A stretch of DNA of 64,000 bases from Streptomyces lasiicapitis (GCF_014646335.1 NZ_BMNG01000011.1:266809-330808), one strand, 5' to 3'; positions 50,577 to 58,769 are shown, numbered from the stretch's first letter. Numbers and translations: made by a program. The notes: a model not told the origin generated them from the sequence alone.

Positions 50577-50594
50577 GAACACACCCTCCGTGGG

Positions 50595-50644
50595 ACGGAA
50601 CTCGTGACGGGGTCCGTCACAGGAACGGAATTCGTGACGGTCAC
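50595..50644. promoter_or_regulatory. Operator-like repeats upstream of GH101
   Basis: ACGGAACTCGTGACGG (50595-50610) and ACGGAATTCGTGACGG (50625-50640) are near-identical direct repeats exactly 30 bp apart. Each GTGACGG half forms an inverted repeat: GTGACGG-GGT-CCGTCAC (50604-50620) and GTGACGGTCAC (50634-50644). This looks like paired binding sites for a dimeric regulator controlling the GH101 gene. Confidence 0.5.
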
Positions 50645-50742
50645 GATGCGCCGCACGGGACGAGGGCGCCCATGGACAAAGGTGGGAGAGGTGTTGGACT
50701 AACCGTCCGGGACGGCCGTCGCCCCGGCTGCTGGTTCTGCTG

Positions 50743-51603
50743 CTAGTTCTGGCGGACGTCGTCCCTGCCGGGGCCGCCGGACAGCTTGTCGTTGCCCGCG
50801 CCGCCGCGCAGCAGGTCGTTGCCGCTGTTGCCGAAGACGGTGTCGTCGCTGCGGTCGCCGTGCAACTTGTCGTCGCCGCGGCCGCCGCGGATGTCGTCCT
50901 TGCCCGCCTTGCCGCGCACGGTGTCGTTTCCGTCGCCCCCGGCAAGGGAGTTGGGGCGGTCGGTGCCGGTGAGGGTGTCGTTTCCGGTGCCGCCTTCGCA
51001 GGCCGAGGCGCAGCCGGTCATGGTGTCGTCGCCCGCGCCGCCGAAGGCGCCCTCGCCCCAGGCGCCGCCGCCTCCGGTGGTGCGGTCGGCGCCCGCGTCG
51101 CCGTGGATCGTGACGTAGCCGTTGGCCTTGAGGGTGTCGTCGCCCTTGCCGCCGTGCAGGGTGAGGTAGGCGTTGTTGCCGGGGTCGACGGTGATCCGGT
51201 CGTTGCCGTCGCCGGTGTCGGCGACGAGTTTCTCCAGGTCGGAGGCGCTGTCGCCGGGCGGCGGCACGGTGCAGACGACCTTGGTGCGGTCGGCCCGGTC
51301 GGGGTGCGCGCAGCCCGCGCCCGCGGTGAGGGGCACGCGGTCGTCGAGGGTGAAGTCGTACAGGCCGCTGTGGGAGCCGTCGTCGCGGAATTTGTACGTG
51401 ATGGTCACGTCGTTGGCCTGGCCCGCGGCGGCGGTGTAGTGCACCTTCAGGTCGGGCTTGACCTGGGCGGTCGTGGGGGCGGGGGCCGCGGTGGCGGCGG
51501 GTGCGGCGGTGAGGGTGGCGGTGCCGATGCCCGCGGCGCAGGCGAGGGCGGTGGCGAGCCCGAGCGGGCGGGTGCGGCGGGTGCGGTGCCGGGCGGTCGG
51601 CAT
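50743..51603 (-). CDS. Secreted RTX-type calcium-binding repeat protein
   Basis: A 286-residue exported protein: signal (RRTRPLGLATALACAAGIGT ... AATAAPAP), a globular beta domain (VTITYKFRDDGSHSGLYDF) and a C-terminal half of glycine/aspartate nonapeptides such as GGKGDDTLK, GGDGNDTVRG, GGRGDDKLHG and GGAGNDKLSGG, which bind calcium in a beta-roll. No protease or toxin domain is attached, so it is a surface or extracellular binding protein. AGGAGG precedes the ATG. A palindrome AGAACGTTCT (51628-51637) lies in its leader. It is 166 bp upstream of GH101 on the same strand. Confidence 0.85.
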   Translation of the reverse strand: MPTARHRTRRTRPLGLATALACAAGIGTATLTAAPAATAAPAPTTAQVKPDLKVHYTAAAGQANDVTITYKFRDDGSHSGLYDFTLDDRVPLTAGAGCAHPDRADRTKVVCTVPPPGDSASDLEKLVADTGDGNDRITVDPGNNAYLTLHGGKGDDTLKANGYVTIHGDAGADRTTGGGGAWGEGAFGGAGDDTMTGCASACEGGTGNDTLTGTDRPNSLAGGDGNDTVRGKAGKDDIRGGRGDDKLHGDRSDDTVFGNSGNDLLRGGAGNDKLSGGPGRDDVRQN

Positions 51604-51749
51604 GGTCGTACCTCCTGGGCGGACGGTAGAACGTTCTTTTTACTGACACCTGTTGGACCTGCGGCGGGCGCGCCCGTTGTACCGGGGGGCCACTTGTTCA
51701 CCCGAGGTTCAACAGCCGGGGAGGCAGTCCGCTCCTACCTCGCAGCCCC

Positions 51750-52937
51750 CTACCCCGCCGCCCCCTGCCCGTACGGCAGTACGGCCCGCACCTCCCAGCC
51801 GCCCTCCGTGCCAGGGCCCGCCGTCAGCGTGCCGCCGAGCGCCGTGGCGCGCTCCTCCAGACCGGCGAGCCCGAACCCGCCCCGCTCACCGTGCCGTTCG
51901 CCCGCCCCCGGGCCCGACCCGGCCGACTGCCTGCCGTCGTCCGCGACCCGGACCTCAAGCCCGCCCTCGACGACCCGCACGCCGACGCGCACCGCGGTCG
52001 CGCCGGAGGCGTGCTTGCGTACGTTGGTCAGCGCCTCGCGCACGATGTGGTGGGCGGTCGCGGCGAGATCGGCCGGAAGCCGCTCCTGAAGGCCGCGTTC
52101 CACATGGACAGTGACCGGTGGCCCGGTGACGGTGAACGTCTCGGCGAGCTCCCGCAGTTCGGCGAGCCCGGCGACCGGCACGGTGCGGGCCTCGCCCTCG
52201 CGCAGCACCCGCACCAGACGGCGCATCGCGCCGAGCGCCTCGTCGCCCGCGTCGGCGATGCGGCCGAAGGTGCCGGCCGCGGCGTCGGCGCCGACCGCGG
52301 TGAAGGAGGCGGCGCGAGCCTGCACGACGATGCCGGTGACGTGGTGGGCCACGAGATCGTGCAGCTCACGGGCGAGTTCGAGGCGCTCGGCGGCGCGCAC
52401 GGCCGCGACATCGCGCACGCGCTGGGCCTGCTGGGCGCGAAGGAGCAGCGAGAACGCGCTGACCACCGCGGCGAGCGCGGAGAACAGCAGCGTGAAGCGG
52501 CCCGGTGAGGCGTCCCGCACCGGCGCGGCCACGCAGGCCAGGGCGAGCAGCGGGCCGAGGACGGCGGCGCGGCGTGCGGGCAGCCGCAGCAGGACGCCGG
52601 TGAGCAGCACGAGCAGCGCGATGGCCTCGCCCATGCCCCAGACGATCTGCGGCCGCGCGCTGACGAACACGTACAGCGTGGCCGCCCAGGAGACACCGGC
52701 GGCGAGCCAGGCGCGCGGGGTCAGCGGCAGCCGCGCCCAGGGCACGGCGCACAGGCAGCAGAGGATGCCCGCGGTCCATACGGCGGCGCGCGGCCCGGTG
52801 GGCTGGCGGGCGAGGGTGAGGCCCTCGACGGTGACGAGGAGGACGAGGACTGCGGCGAGCAGCAGGTGGGCGGCGGTGCGGCGCGCGGGGTGCCGGTCGA
52901 GCAGGCGCGCGTACCGGTCGAGGATCTCGGCGGTCAC
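51750..52937 (-). CDS. Two-component sensor histidine kinase (NarX/DesK type)
   Basis: A 395-residue membrane kinase with about five to six N-terminal helices (about 20-165), a HisKA_3 dimerisation domain with phospho-acceptor H193 in ARELHDLVAHH, and a HATPase_c domain (HHIVREALTNVRKHASG; ERGGFGLAGLEERATALGG). There is no large extracytoplasmic sensor, so it probably reads membrane state or a small hydrophobic signal. It is translated from a GTG that overlaps the response-regulator stop (GTGA), giving a regulator-then-kinase operon. Neighbours on the same strand are secreted proteins. Confidence 0.93.
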   Translation of the reverse strand: MTAEILDRYARLLDRHPARRTAAHLLLAAVLVLLVTVEGLTLARQPTGPRAAVWTAGILCCLCAVPWARLPLTPRAWLAAGVSWAATLYVFVSARPQIVWGMGEAIALLVLLTGVLLRLPARRAAVLGPLLALACVAAPVRDASPGRFTLLFSALAAVVSAFSLLLRAQQAQRVRDVAAVRAAERLELARELHDLVAHHVTGIVVQARAASFTAVGADAAAGTFGRIADAGDEALGAMRRLVRVLREGEARTVPVAGLAELRELAETFTVTGPPVTVHVERGLQERLPADLAATAHHIVREALTNVRKHASGATAVRVGVRVVEGGLEVRVADDGRQSAGSGPGAGERHGERGGFGLAGLEERATALGGTLTAGPGTEGGWEVRAVLPYGQGAAG

Positions 52938-53596
52938 GGCGTGCGGGTGGCCAGGCCGGTCTCCCAGGCCCAGGCGGCGATCTCGACGCGGTTCCTGGCG
53001 TCGAGCTTGGCCTGGACGTTGGCGAGGTGGGACTTGACCGTGGACAGGGAGACGAAGAGTTCGGCGGCGATCTCGTTGTTGGTGCGGCCGCGGGCGAGGG
53101 CGCGTACGACGTCCTGCTCGCGGTGGGTGAGGGGTTCGGAGGGGGCGCGGTCGCCGCGTCCGGAGGCAGGGCCGGAGGCCAGTTCCCGCAGCAGCCGCAC
53201 GGTGATGGCGGGCGAGACGAGGGCGTCGCCGACGGCCGCGGCGCGCACGGCCTCCACCAGCATGGCGGGGCTGGCGTTCTTCAGCAGGAAGCCGCTGGCT
53301 CCGGCGCCCAGTGCGGCGTGCACGTATTCGTCGAGGTCGAAGGTGGTGACGATGACGACGCGGGGCCGCACTCCGGCGCGGGCGGCCAGGCGGCGGGTGA
53401 CTTCGAGGCCGTCGAGGCGCGGCATGCGGATGTCGAGGAGCAGCACGTCCGGGTCGTGGCGCGCGACGGCGGCGAGGGCTGCCTCGCCGTCGGTGACGTC
53501 GGCGAGGACCTCGATGTCGGGCTGGCTCTCCAGGATCATGCGGAAGCCGGTGCGGACCATGTCCTGGTCGTCCGCGATGACCACCGTGATCGCCAT
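52934..53596 (-). CDS. LuxR/NarL-family response regulator
   Basis: A 220-residue response regulator: receiver domain with D9-D10, phospho-acceptor D55 in LLLDIRMPRLDG, T/F switch region VTTFDLDEYVHAAL and K in FLLKNASP; a C-terminal LuxR HTH (LTHREQDVVRALARGRTNNE then IAAELFVSLSTVKSHLAN). Partner of the overlapping histidine kinase. An inverted repeat 33 bp upstream of its start is a candidate autoregulatory site. Likely targets are unknown; adjacent secreted enzymes are reasonable guesses. Confidence 0.94.
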   Translation of the reverse strand: MAITVVIADDQDMVRTGFRMILESQPDIEVLADVTDGEAALAAVARHDPDVLLLDIRMPRLDGLEVTRRLAARAGVRPRVVIVTTFDLDEYVHAALGAGASGFLLKNASPAMLVEAVRAAAVGDALVSPAITVRLLRELASGPASGRGDRAPSEPLTHREQDVVRALARGRTNNEIAAELFVSLSTVKSHLANVQAKLDARNRVEIAAWAWETGLATRTP

Positions 53597-53628
53597 GTGC
53601 TGCCGCCCGCCCGTGCCCGAAGCCTGTC

Positions 53629-53665
53629 TCGTACGCCCCCGAGTGTCCCATATGGGGGCATACGA
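53629..53665. promoter_or_regulatory. Inverted repeat upstream of the two-component operon
   Basis: TCGTACGCCCCC (53629-53640) and GGGGGCATACGA (53654-53665) are inverted copies with one mismatch, separated by 13 bp including CCCATATG. Position before the regulator gene and symmetry suit binding of a dimeric regulator, perhaps its own product; a terminator for the upstream trypsin gene is the alternative. Confidence 0.5.
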
Positions 53666-53744
53666 AACGGGGCCGGGTCATCGCTGCCCCGGCCCCGCCC
53701 CTCAGGCGTGCGTCAGATCAGGTGTGCGTCGGCGCTGGTGCGCG

Positions 53745-54557
53745 TCAGAGCTGGTTGGCGTGCTTGGTGATGTCGGCCGCGAAGGTCGACACCTCGGTGT
53801 AGACACCGGGGAACTTCGGGCGGGCACAGCCGTTGCCCCAGCTCACGATGCCGACCTGGATGTAGGCACCGGCCTCGTCCTTGCGGAACATGGGGCCACC
53901 GGAGTCGCCCTGGCAGGTGTCGACGCCACCCACGTTGAGCTTGCCGGCGCATATCTCCTCGCCGGGGATGATGTCGCCGCTGTACGCGGACTGGCAGGCG
54001 GCGTCGCTGACGAACGGGACCGTGGCCTTGAGCAGGTAGCGCTGCTGCGCGCCGCCCTCGCGGTCGGCACCCCAGCCGGCGACGGTGAAGTCGCCGTTGT
54101 TGTACTTCGTCGTGGTGGCGATCTTCAGCGTGGGCTGGTTGATCTTCTTGGCGAGCTTGATGAGCGCCCAGTCCTTGCCCTTGCCGTTGTAGCCGGGGGC
54201 CTGCAGGACCTTGGTGGACTTGACCTTGATGGCGCTGGAGCTCTGCAGGTCCACCACGCCGCCGGTGGCGGTGATCGAGGTGTTGTTGCCGGAGCCGTCG
54301 ACACAGTGCGCGGCGGTCAGCACGACGTCCTGCTTGAGCAGGGAGCCACCACAGCCCATCGAAAGCCGGACCATGAACGGGAATTCACCCTGCTTGGCCT
54401 TCACGCCGCCGACGACGCGCTCGCCCGGGTTCGGGCCGGGGTGCGGGGCCGCCTGGGCGGCGACGGGCTGCAGGCTGGCGACGCCGAGGGCGATCGCCCC
54501 GAGGGCTGCGGCTCTCTTGGCTCCACGGAACTTCGTCTTCAACTTCTGCTCCTTCAT
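53745..54557 (-). CDS. sprT: Secreted trypsin (S1 serine protease, SprT-like)
   Basis: A 270-residue secreted protease. The signal peptide ends near AQAAPH, a short propeptide (PHPGPNPGER) is followed by the mature N-terminus VVGGVKAKQGEFPFMVRLSM. The catalytic triad is H84 (TAAHC), D129 (KDWALIKL) and S219 (GDSGGP). The mature chain is strikingly like S. griseus trypsin SprT as I remember it (GSGNNTSITATGGVVDLQS, VLQAPGYNG, GWGADREGGAQQRYLLKA). It cuts after Lys/Arg outside the cell and is usually growth-phase controlled. The ATG at 54557 follows MKEQKLKTK..., with weak spacing to GGAGTGG. Confidence 0.95.
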   Translation of the reverse strand: MKEQKLKTKFRGAKRAAALGAIALGVASLQPVAAQAAPHPGPNPGERVVGGVKAKQGEFPFMVRLSMGCGGSLLKQDVVLTAAHCVDGSGNNTSITATGGVVDLQSSSAIKVKSTKVLQAPGYNGKGKDWALIKLAKKINQPTLKIATTTKYNNGDFTVAGWGADREGGAQQRYLLKATVPFVSDAACQSAYSGDIIPGEEICAGKLNVGGVDTCQGDSGGPMFRKDEAGAYIQVGIVSWGNGCARPKFPGVYTEVSTFAADITKHANQL

Positions 54558-54787
54558 GGGAGTGGTGGGGGGTTGCGCACGCGACGGGCCCCTGCCGGCG
54601 CACTCCGGAGCGCTGCCCCGGAGCACTGACTGGCATGAGCCCGCCAAGCGTTGTTGGATTATGAGGAGGCCCGCTCACGGGCGACAAGGGGCGGTTTTCG
54701 GCCAGCCGTCGGCGTGGGGGCTGGTAAGCGGTGCGCACAACCCCCGTACAGTGGGGACGAATTGGACTGCGGCCAGGGGGTGACGGC

Positions 54788-55690
54788 GTGGCGGACGGCG
54801 GCCCCGTCGAGCACGGCTACCCACACCTGGAGACGGTGCACGCGGCCATCACCGCGCTCTACCGACGGCTCTCGTACGACACCGTCCACACCTTCGACAC
54901 CAGCGTCGCCCCGGCCGACGTGGCCTTCTGCGACCAGGACGATCTGCACCTGGGCGTACAGCGCGTTGCCCGCGAGATGGTGCGGCACCTGCGCCTGCCG
55001 GACGCCCGCATGATCGTGTCGTTCCGCGAGATGGAGCACGCGGCGTACGTCGAACTGGCCGCGGGCCCCGAGTACTTCATCGAGCTCAACGACCGGTTCC
55101 GCACCCACCGCAGGGACATCGGCGCGGCCCTCGCGCACGAGGTGATGCATGTCTATCTGCACCGCCTCGACCTGGCGTTCCCCGGCACGCGCGCCAACGA
55201 GATCCTGACCGACACGGCGACGACGTACCTGGGCGCGGGCTGGCTGCTCCTGGACGCCTACCGCGAGGACCGTGCCTCCTCGCAGAAGCTCGGCTATCTG
55301 ACGCCGGAGGAGTTCGGTTACGTCCTCGCCAAGCGGGCCCTCGCGTTCGGCGAGGCACCCGAGACGTGGTTCACCAGCCCGCAGGCGTACACGGCGTATA
55401 CGAAAGGCCTCGCGCGCGCCCGCCAGGACGAACAGCAGCCCCCGCTGACGGCGGCGGGCTGGGCGGGCCGACGCCGCTACGCCAAGGACCGCCGGTACGC
55501 CCAGGACCACGGCACGGCAACGGGCCCGCGCCCGACCGGCCCCTACTCCTTCTCACACTCCGACGGCACGGGCCCCCTGCGGGTGTCCTTCCCCTGCCCG
55601 ACCTGCCACCAGCGCATCCGGGTACCGGCACGGGGCCGCATGAGGGCGCGGTGCGGGTTGTGCGGGACGGTTTTGGAGTGCGATACGTGA
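54788..55690 (+). CDS. HExxH putative metallopeptidase with C-terminal zinc ribbon
   Basis: A 300-residue protein I cannot assign to a named family. H117-E118-x2-H121 in AHEVMHVYLH is a gluzincin-like zinc motif, with a further H125 and an acidic segment NEILTDTATTYLGAGW downstream that could give the third ligand. The C-terminus has a CPTC ... CGLCG four-cysteine ribbon (about 270-297). No signal peptide, so it is cytoplasmic. The GTG at 54788 is preceded by AGGGGG; the frame is open to 54731. It is divergent from sprT. A protease, or an inactive zinc-binding relative, are both possible. Confidence 0.65.
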   Translation: MADGGPVEHGYPHLETVHAAITALYRRLSYDTVHTFDTSVAPADVAFCDQDDLHLGVQRVAREMVRHLRLPDARMIVSFREMEHAAYVELAAGPEYFIELNDRFRTHRRDIGAALAHEVMHVYLHRLDLAFPGTRANEILTDTATTYLGAGWLLLDAYREDRASSQKLGYLTPEEFGYVLAKRALAFGEAPETWFTSPQAYTAYTKGLARARQDEQQPPLTAAGWAGRRRYAKDRRYAQDHGTATGPRPTGPYSFSHSDGTGPLRVSFPCPTCHQRIRVPARGRMRARCGLCGTVLECDT

Positions 55691-55699
55691 GCCGTAGCG

Positions 55700-55721
55700 G
55701 CACATCCAGCGAAGCGCCTAG
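55700..55721. repeat. 22-bp repeat containing a stop codon, copy 2
   Basis: GCACATCCAGCGAAGCGCCT plus AG is identical to 12819-12840. In both places the reverse complement supplies the TAG stop of a minus-strand gene, at the same position in the repeat. Confidence 0.85.
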
Positions 55722-56539
55722 CTCCAGTGCGCGGGACGCGCAAGCCGCGGCGGCAGCCGAGTCCCCTCGTCGCCACGGGCGGCGTTCACCTGCGTCTGGG
55801 TGACAAAGACGGCCCCAGTGAGGTCCGCCCCACGCAGATCCGTGTCACGCAAATCCGCCCCGATGAGCTCGGCGCCCCGCAGATCAGCCCCGCGCAGATC
55901 GGCACCGATGAGATAACTACCCCGCAGATTCGCCCCGCGAAGGTCGGCGCCCTTGAGCCGGGCCCCGATGAGGTCGGCGCCGCGCCGGTCGCGCTTGCCC
56001 TTGCCGTGCGGCGCGCGCACCAACTCGCCGACGCGCAGCAGCAGGACGTTGACCTCCTGGCGGCGAGCGGCGACGTCGAGGGCCGCGATGTCCTGCGGGG
56101 TGCCGTCCGCGAGCCGCGCGACGTTTTCGAGGGCGCGGCGCAGCTCGCCGCGCATTCCCTTGGCCGCGGGCAGCTCCACGGCTTCGCTCAAGTACCAGAG
56201 CAGTTCGTGGAGTTGGCGTACGACGGGGAAGACGGCGAACATCTCGCGCGCCCGGTCGGGATCGTCCCGCCAGCCCTGGCCGTCGTAGGTCTCCTGGGTG
56301 ACCTTCTGGCCCGCGCCGAAGCAGTCGTAGACGGTGCAGCCGCTGTACCCGCGCTGCCGCAGATCGCGGTGGATGCCGCAGCGGTGGTCCTGCTTGAGGT
56401 TGCCGCAGGGTTCACCGACGCGCTTGTCGACGGCGAAGTCCGACGAGGCGGTGAAGGCGAGGGCCACACAGCACAGCCCCGCACAACTCCCGCAATCGGC
56501 CCGCAACTCCGCCGTCACATCACCCTCCGCGCCCCGCAC
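55718..56539 (-). CDS. Cys-cluster (UPF0153/YkgJ-like) plus pentapeptide-repeat protein
   Basis: A 273-residue two-part protein. The N-terminal about 100 residues carry CGSCAGLCC (C16, C19, C23, C24) and later cysteines in PCGNLKQDHRCGIH and GCTVYDCFGAGQ, the pattern of the YkgJ/UPF0153 metal-chelating domain. A helical linker follows (VRQLHELLWYLSEAVELPAA). Residues about 190-250 are pentapeptide repeats (ADLRGANLRGSYLIGADLRG), a right-handed quadrilateral helix. The function is unknown; the fusion suggests a metal-dependent protein with a DNA-mimic or scaffold tail. The stop codon lies in a dispersed repeat. Confidence 0.8.
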   Translation of the reverse strand: MRGAEGDVTAELRADCGSCAGLCCVALAFTASSDFAVDKRVGEPCGNLKQDHRCGIHRDLRQRGYSGCTVYDCFGAGQKVTQETYDGQGWRDDPDRAREMFAVFPVVRQLHELLWYLSEAVELPAAKGMRGELRRALENVARLADGTPQDIAALDVAARRQEVNVLLLRVGELVRAPHGKGKRDRRGADLIGARLKGADLRGANLRGSYLIGADLRGADLRGAELIGADLRDTDLRGADLTGAVFVTQTQVNAARGDEGTRLPPRLARPAHWS

Positions 56540-56593
56540 GGCCGGACCGTTCCGGCCCGGCCGCCCTACTTGTCTGTGTACGTCCAGCCGGGC

Positions 56594-58231
56594 TCACGCA
56601 GCCGCGCTGCGGCCCCTGCCGCCACGCCGGCCACGTCCGCCGCGGCTCCGTGCCGCGCCGCCCGTGCCGTTGGCGCCTGCGCCGCCGGTGCGCGCGCCGC
56701 TGCCGCCGCGCGAACCGCCGCCGCGGGAACCGCCGGACGGGGCCTTGCGCTGGGCCACGACCTGCACGGGCGGGGCCACGACGACCGGCACGCCGGAGGG
56801 CTCGCGCGCCCCGGTGATCGTCACCAGTTCCGCGGAGGACGAGCGGACCGCGACGGCCTCGGGCTTGATGCCCGCGTCCGACATCAGGCGGGCCACCTCG
56901 CGCTTCTCGTCGGGCAGGACGAGCGTGACGACACGGCCGGACTCCCCCGCGCGGGCGGTGCGGCCGCCGCGGTGCAGGTAGTCCTTGTGGTCGGCGGGCG
57001 GGTCGACGTTCACGACCAGGTCGAGGTCGTCGACGTGGATGCCGCGGGCGGCCACGTTGGTGGCGACGAGCGCGGTGACCTCGCCGCTCTTGAACTGCTC
57101 CAGGGTGCGGTTGCGCTGCGGCTGCGAGCGGCCGCCGTGCAGCCCGGAGGCGCGCACACCGTTGGCGAGGAGGCGCTTGGTGAAGCGGTCCACGGCGCGC
57201 TTGGTGTGCAGGAACAGGATGACGTTGCCCTCGCGTGCGGCGATGCGCAGGGCGACGGCCTTCTTGTCCGTCTCGTCGGCGACGTAGAGGACGTGGTGCT
57301 CCATCGTGCTGACCGCGCCCGCGGAGGGGTCGACGGAGTGCACGACGGGGTCGCTGAGGTAGCCGCGGACGAGCCGGTCCACGTTCCGGTCGAGGGTGGC
57401 GGAGAACAGCATCGTCTGGCCCCCCGCCTCCACCTGCCCGAGCAGCGCGGTGACCTGGGGCAGGAAGCCCATGTCGGCCATCTGGTCGGCCTCGTCGAGG
57501 ACGGTGACGCGGACCTGGCCGAGCGCGCAGTCGCCGCGTTCGATGAGGTCCTTGAGGCGGCCGGGGGTGGCCACGAGGACCTCGACGCCGCGGCGCAGCG
57601 TGGCGGACTGCTTGTTGATGGACATGCCGCCGACGACGGCGGCGACGCGCAGGTTCACGGAGGTGGCGTACGGCGCCAGCGCGTCGGTGACCTGCTGCGC
57701 GAGCTCACGCGTGGGGACCAGGACGAGGGCAAGGGGCTTGCCGGGCTCGGCGCGGCGGCCGGCGGTGCGGCCGAGGACGGCCAGGCCGAAGGCGAGGGTC
57801 TTGCCGGAGCCGGTGCGGCCGCGGCCGAGTACGTCACGTCCCGCGAGGGAGTTCGGCAGGGTGGCGCCCTGGATCGGGAAGGGCGTGGTGACGCCCTGCG
57901 CGGCGAGGGTCTTGAGCAGCGCCTCGGGCATGTCGAGGTCGCCGAACGCCTCGACGGCGGGCAGTGCGGGGGTGGTGCTCTCGGGCAGCGCGAAGTCGGC
58001 GGGCGCCGTGCGTGCCGGGGCGGGGCGGGAGGTCTTGCGGCCGCCTCGGCCGCCGCCGTTCACCGGCCGCTTCCCGGCGTTCCTGCCGGAGTCGGCTGTG
58101 CCCTGGCCCTGGCCCTGGCTCCCCTGCTTACGGGGTGCCGAGCCCGACGTGCCGCTGGTGGCCGAGCCTGCCGTGCGGGGGTTCGATGAGCGCCGGCGGG
58201 CGGGGCGCGCGGGACGGTCGGGGCGATTCAT
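56594..58231 (-). CDS. DEAD-box RNA helicase
   Basis: A 545-residue RNA helicase: Q-motif region TTPFPIQGATLPNSLAG, Walker A GRTGSGKT, PTRELAQQV, TPGRLKDL, DEAD in VLDEADQMADMGF, SAT in FSATLD, and motif VI HRGGRTARAG. A basic N-terminal extension and an RGG-rich C-terminal tail (GGSRGGGSRGGSGARTGG) flank the core and probably bind RNA. The ATG at 58231 has AGGAAGG. It lies behind the cold-shock gene on the same strand, separated by a terminator; together they suggest an RNA-unfolding response to cold. Confidence 0.93.
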   Translation of the reverse strand: MNRPDRPARPARRRSSNPRTAGSATSGTSGSAPRKQGSQGQGQGTADSGRNAGKRPVNGGGRGGRKTSRPAPARTAPADFALPESTTPALPAVEAFGDLDMPEALLKTLAAQGVTTPFPIQGATLPNSLAGRDVLGRGRTGSGKTLAFGLAVLGRTAGRRAEPGKPLALVLVPTRELAQQVTDALAPYATSVNLRVAAVVGGMSINKQSATLRRGVEVLVATPGRLKDLIERGDCALGQVRVTVLDEADQMADMGFLPQVTALLGQVEAGGQTMLFSATLDRNVDRLVRGYLSDPVVHSVDPSAGAVSTMEHHVLYVADETDKKAVALRIAAREGNVILFLHTKRAVDRFTKRLLANGVRASGLHGGRSQPQRNRTLEQFKSGEVTALVATNVAARGIHVDDLDLVVNVDPPADHKDYLHRGGRTARAGESGRVVTLVLPDEKREVARLMSDAGIKPEAVAVRSSSAELVTITGAREPSGVPVVVAPPVQVVAQRKAPSGGSRGGGSRGGSGARTGGAGANGTGGAARSRGGRGRRGGRGRSAAA

Positions 58232-58265
58232 GGGGCAAGCCTTCCTGGCCGGTGACAGCACACAA

Positions 58266-58300
58266 GCCGGGACCCGCACCGTGGTGGTGCGGGCCCCGGC
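58266..58300 (-). terminator. Terminator of the cold-shock gene
   Basis: GCCGGGACCCGCACC (58266-58280) and GGTGCGGGCCCCGGC (58286-58300) form a 15-bp stem with one A.C mismatch and a GTGGT loop, 24 bp after the csp stop. Confidence 0.8.
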
Positions 58301-58324
58301 TGCGAGGTTCGCGAGAAGCGACGA

Positions 58325-58528
58325 TCAGGCGGGAACGATGTTCTCGGCCTGAAGGCCCTTCTGGCCCTGGGTCACCTCGAAGGAGACCTTCTGACCCTCG
58401 ACGAGCTCACGGAAGCCGGAGCTGGCGATGTTCGAGTAGTGGGCGAAGACGTCGGGGCCGCCGCCGTCCTGCTCGATGAAGCCGAAGCCCTTTTCCGAGT
58501 TGAACCACTTCACGGTTCCAGTTGCCAT
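58325..58528 (-). CDS. Cold-shock domain protein
   Basis: A 67-residue cold-shock protein, the classic length. RNP1 is KGFGFIEQ and RNP2 is DVFAHYSNI, within MATGTVKWFNSEKGFGFIEQ. It binds single-stranded nucleic acid and melts RNA structure. The ribosome site GAGGAGATT is strong. The 273-bp region upstream contains a long AT-rich leader. Several paralogues are usual in streptomycetes, so no gene number is given. Confidence 0.97.
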   Translation of the reverse strand: MATGTVKWFNSEKGFGFIEQDGGGPDVFAHYSNIASSGFRELVEGQKVSFEVTQGQKGLQAENIVPA

Positions 58529-58732
58529 GTCAATCTCCTCAACAGGGGCAGATTAAGGAGAGCCACGGAATTGTGGTCCTCCCAGCGCTGCAAGGACCCC
58601 CATCCGGAGAGACCGGGGTCCGGCCCGTTGTATTGAGCCGGAAAAACAAAATAATGCGCCCTCGGAAGCATCCCGTCAGGCGCACATAAAGTTCATGGGT
58701 ACCAAAACTGCAACGATCGATTCTAACATGCG
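58529..58732 (-). promoter_or_regulatory. Long leader/promoter region of the cold-shock gene
   Basis: The minus-strand sequence upstream of csp is long and unusually AT-rich (GCATTATTTTGTTTTTC at about 58640-58658), followed by a structured GC-rich stretch with CCGGACCCCGGTC (58612-58624). This resembles cold-shock mRNAs with long regulatory leaders. A TTGCAG at 58709-58714 might be a -35, but I cannot place a good -10. Confidence 0.4.
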
Positions 58733-58769
58733 CCCGGTTCCCGGCAACGGGGGCCTGGTGGGAACCGGG
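58733..58769 (-). terminator. Terminator of the MFS gene
   Basis: CCCGGTTCCC (58733-58742) pairs with GGGAACCGGG (58760-58769) around a 17-nt loop, 33 bp past the MFS stop. Confidence 0.7.

Noticed and set aside
51628..51637. AGAACGTTCT as a LexA (SOS) box upstream of the RTX gene
   Set aside because: Actinobacterial LexA sites need GAAC and GTTC separated by four bases; here they are joined, so only a plain palindrome is reported.
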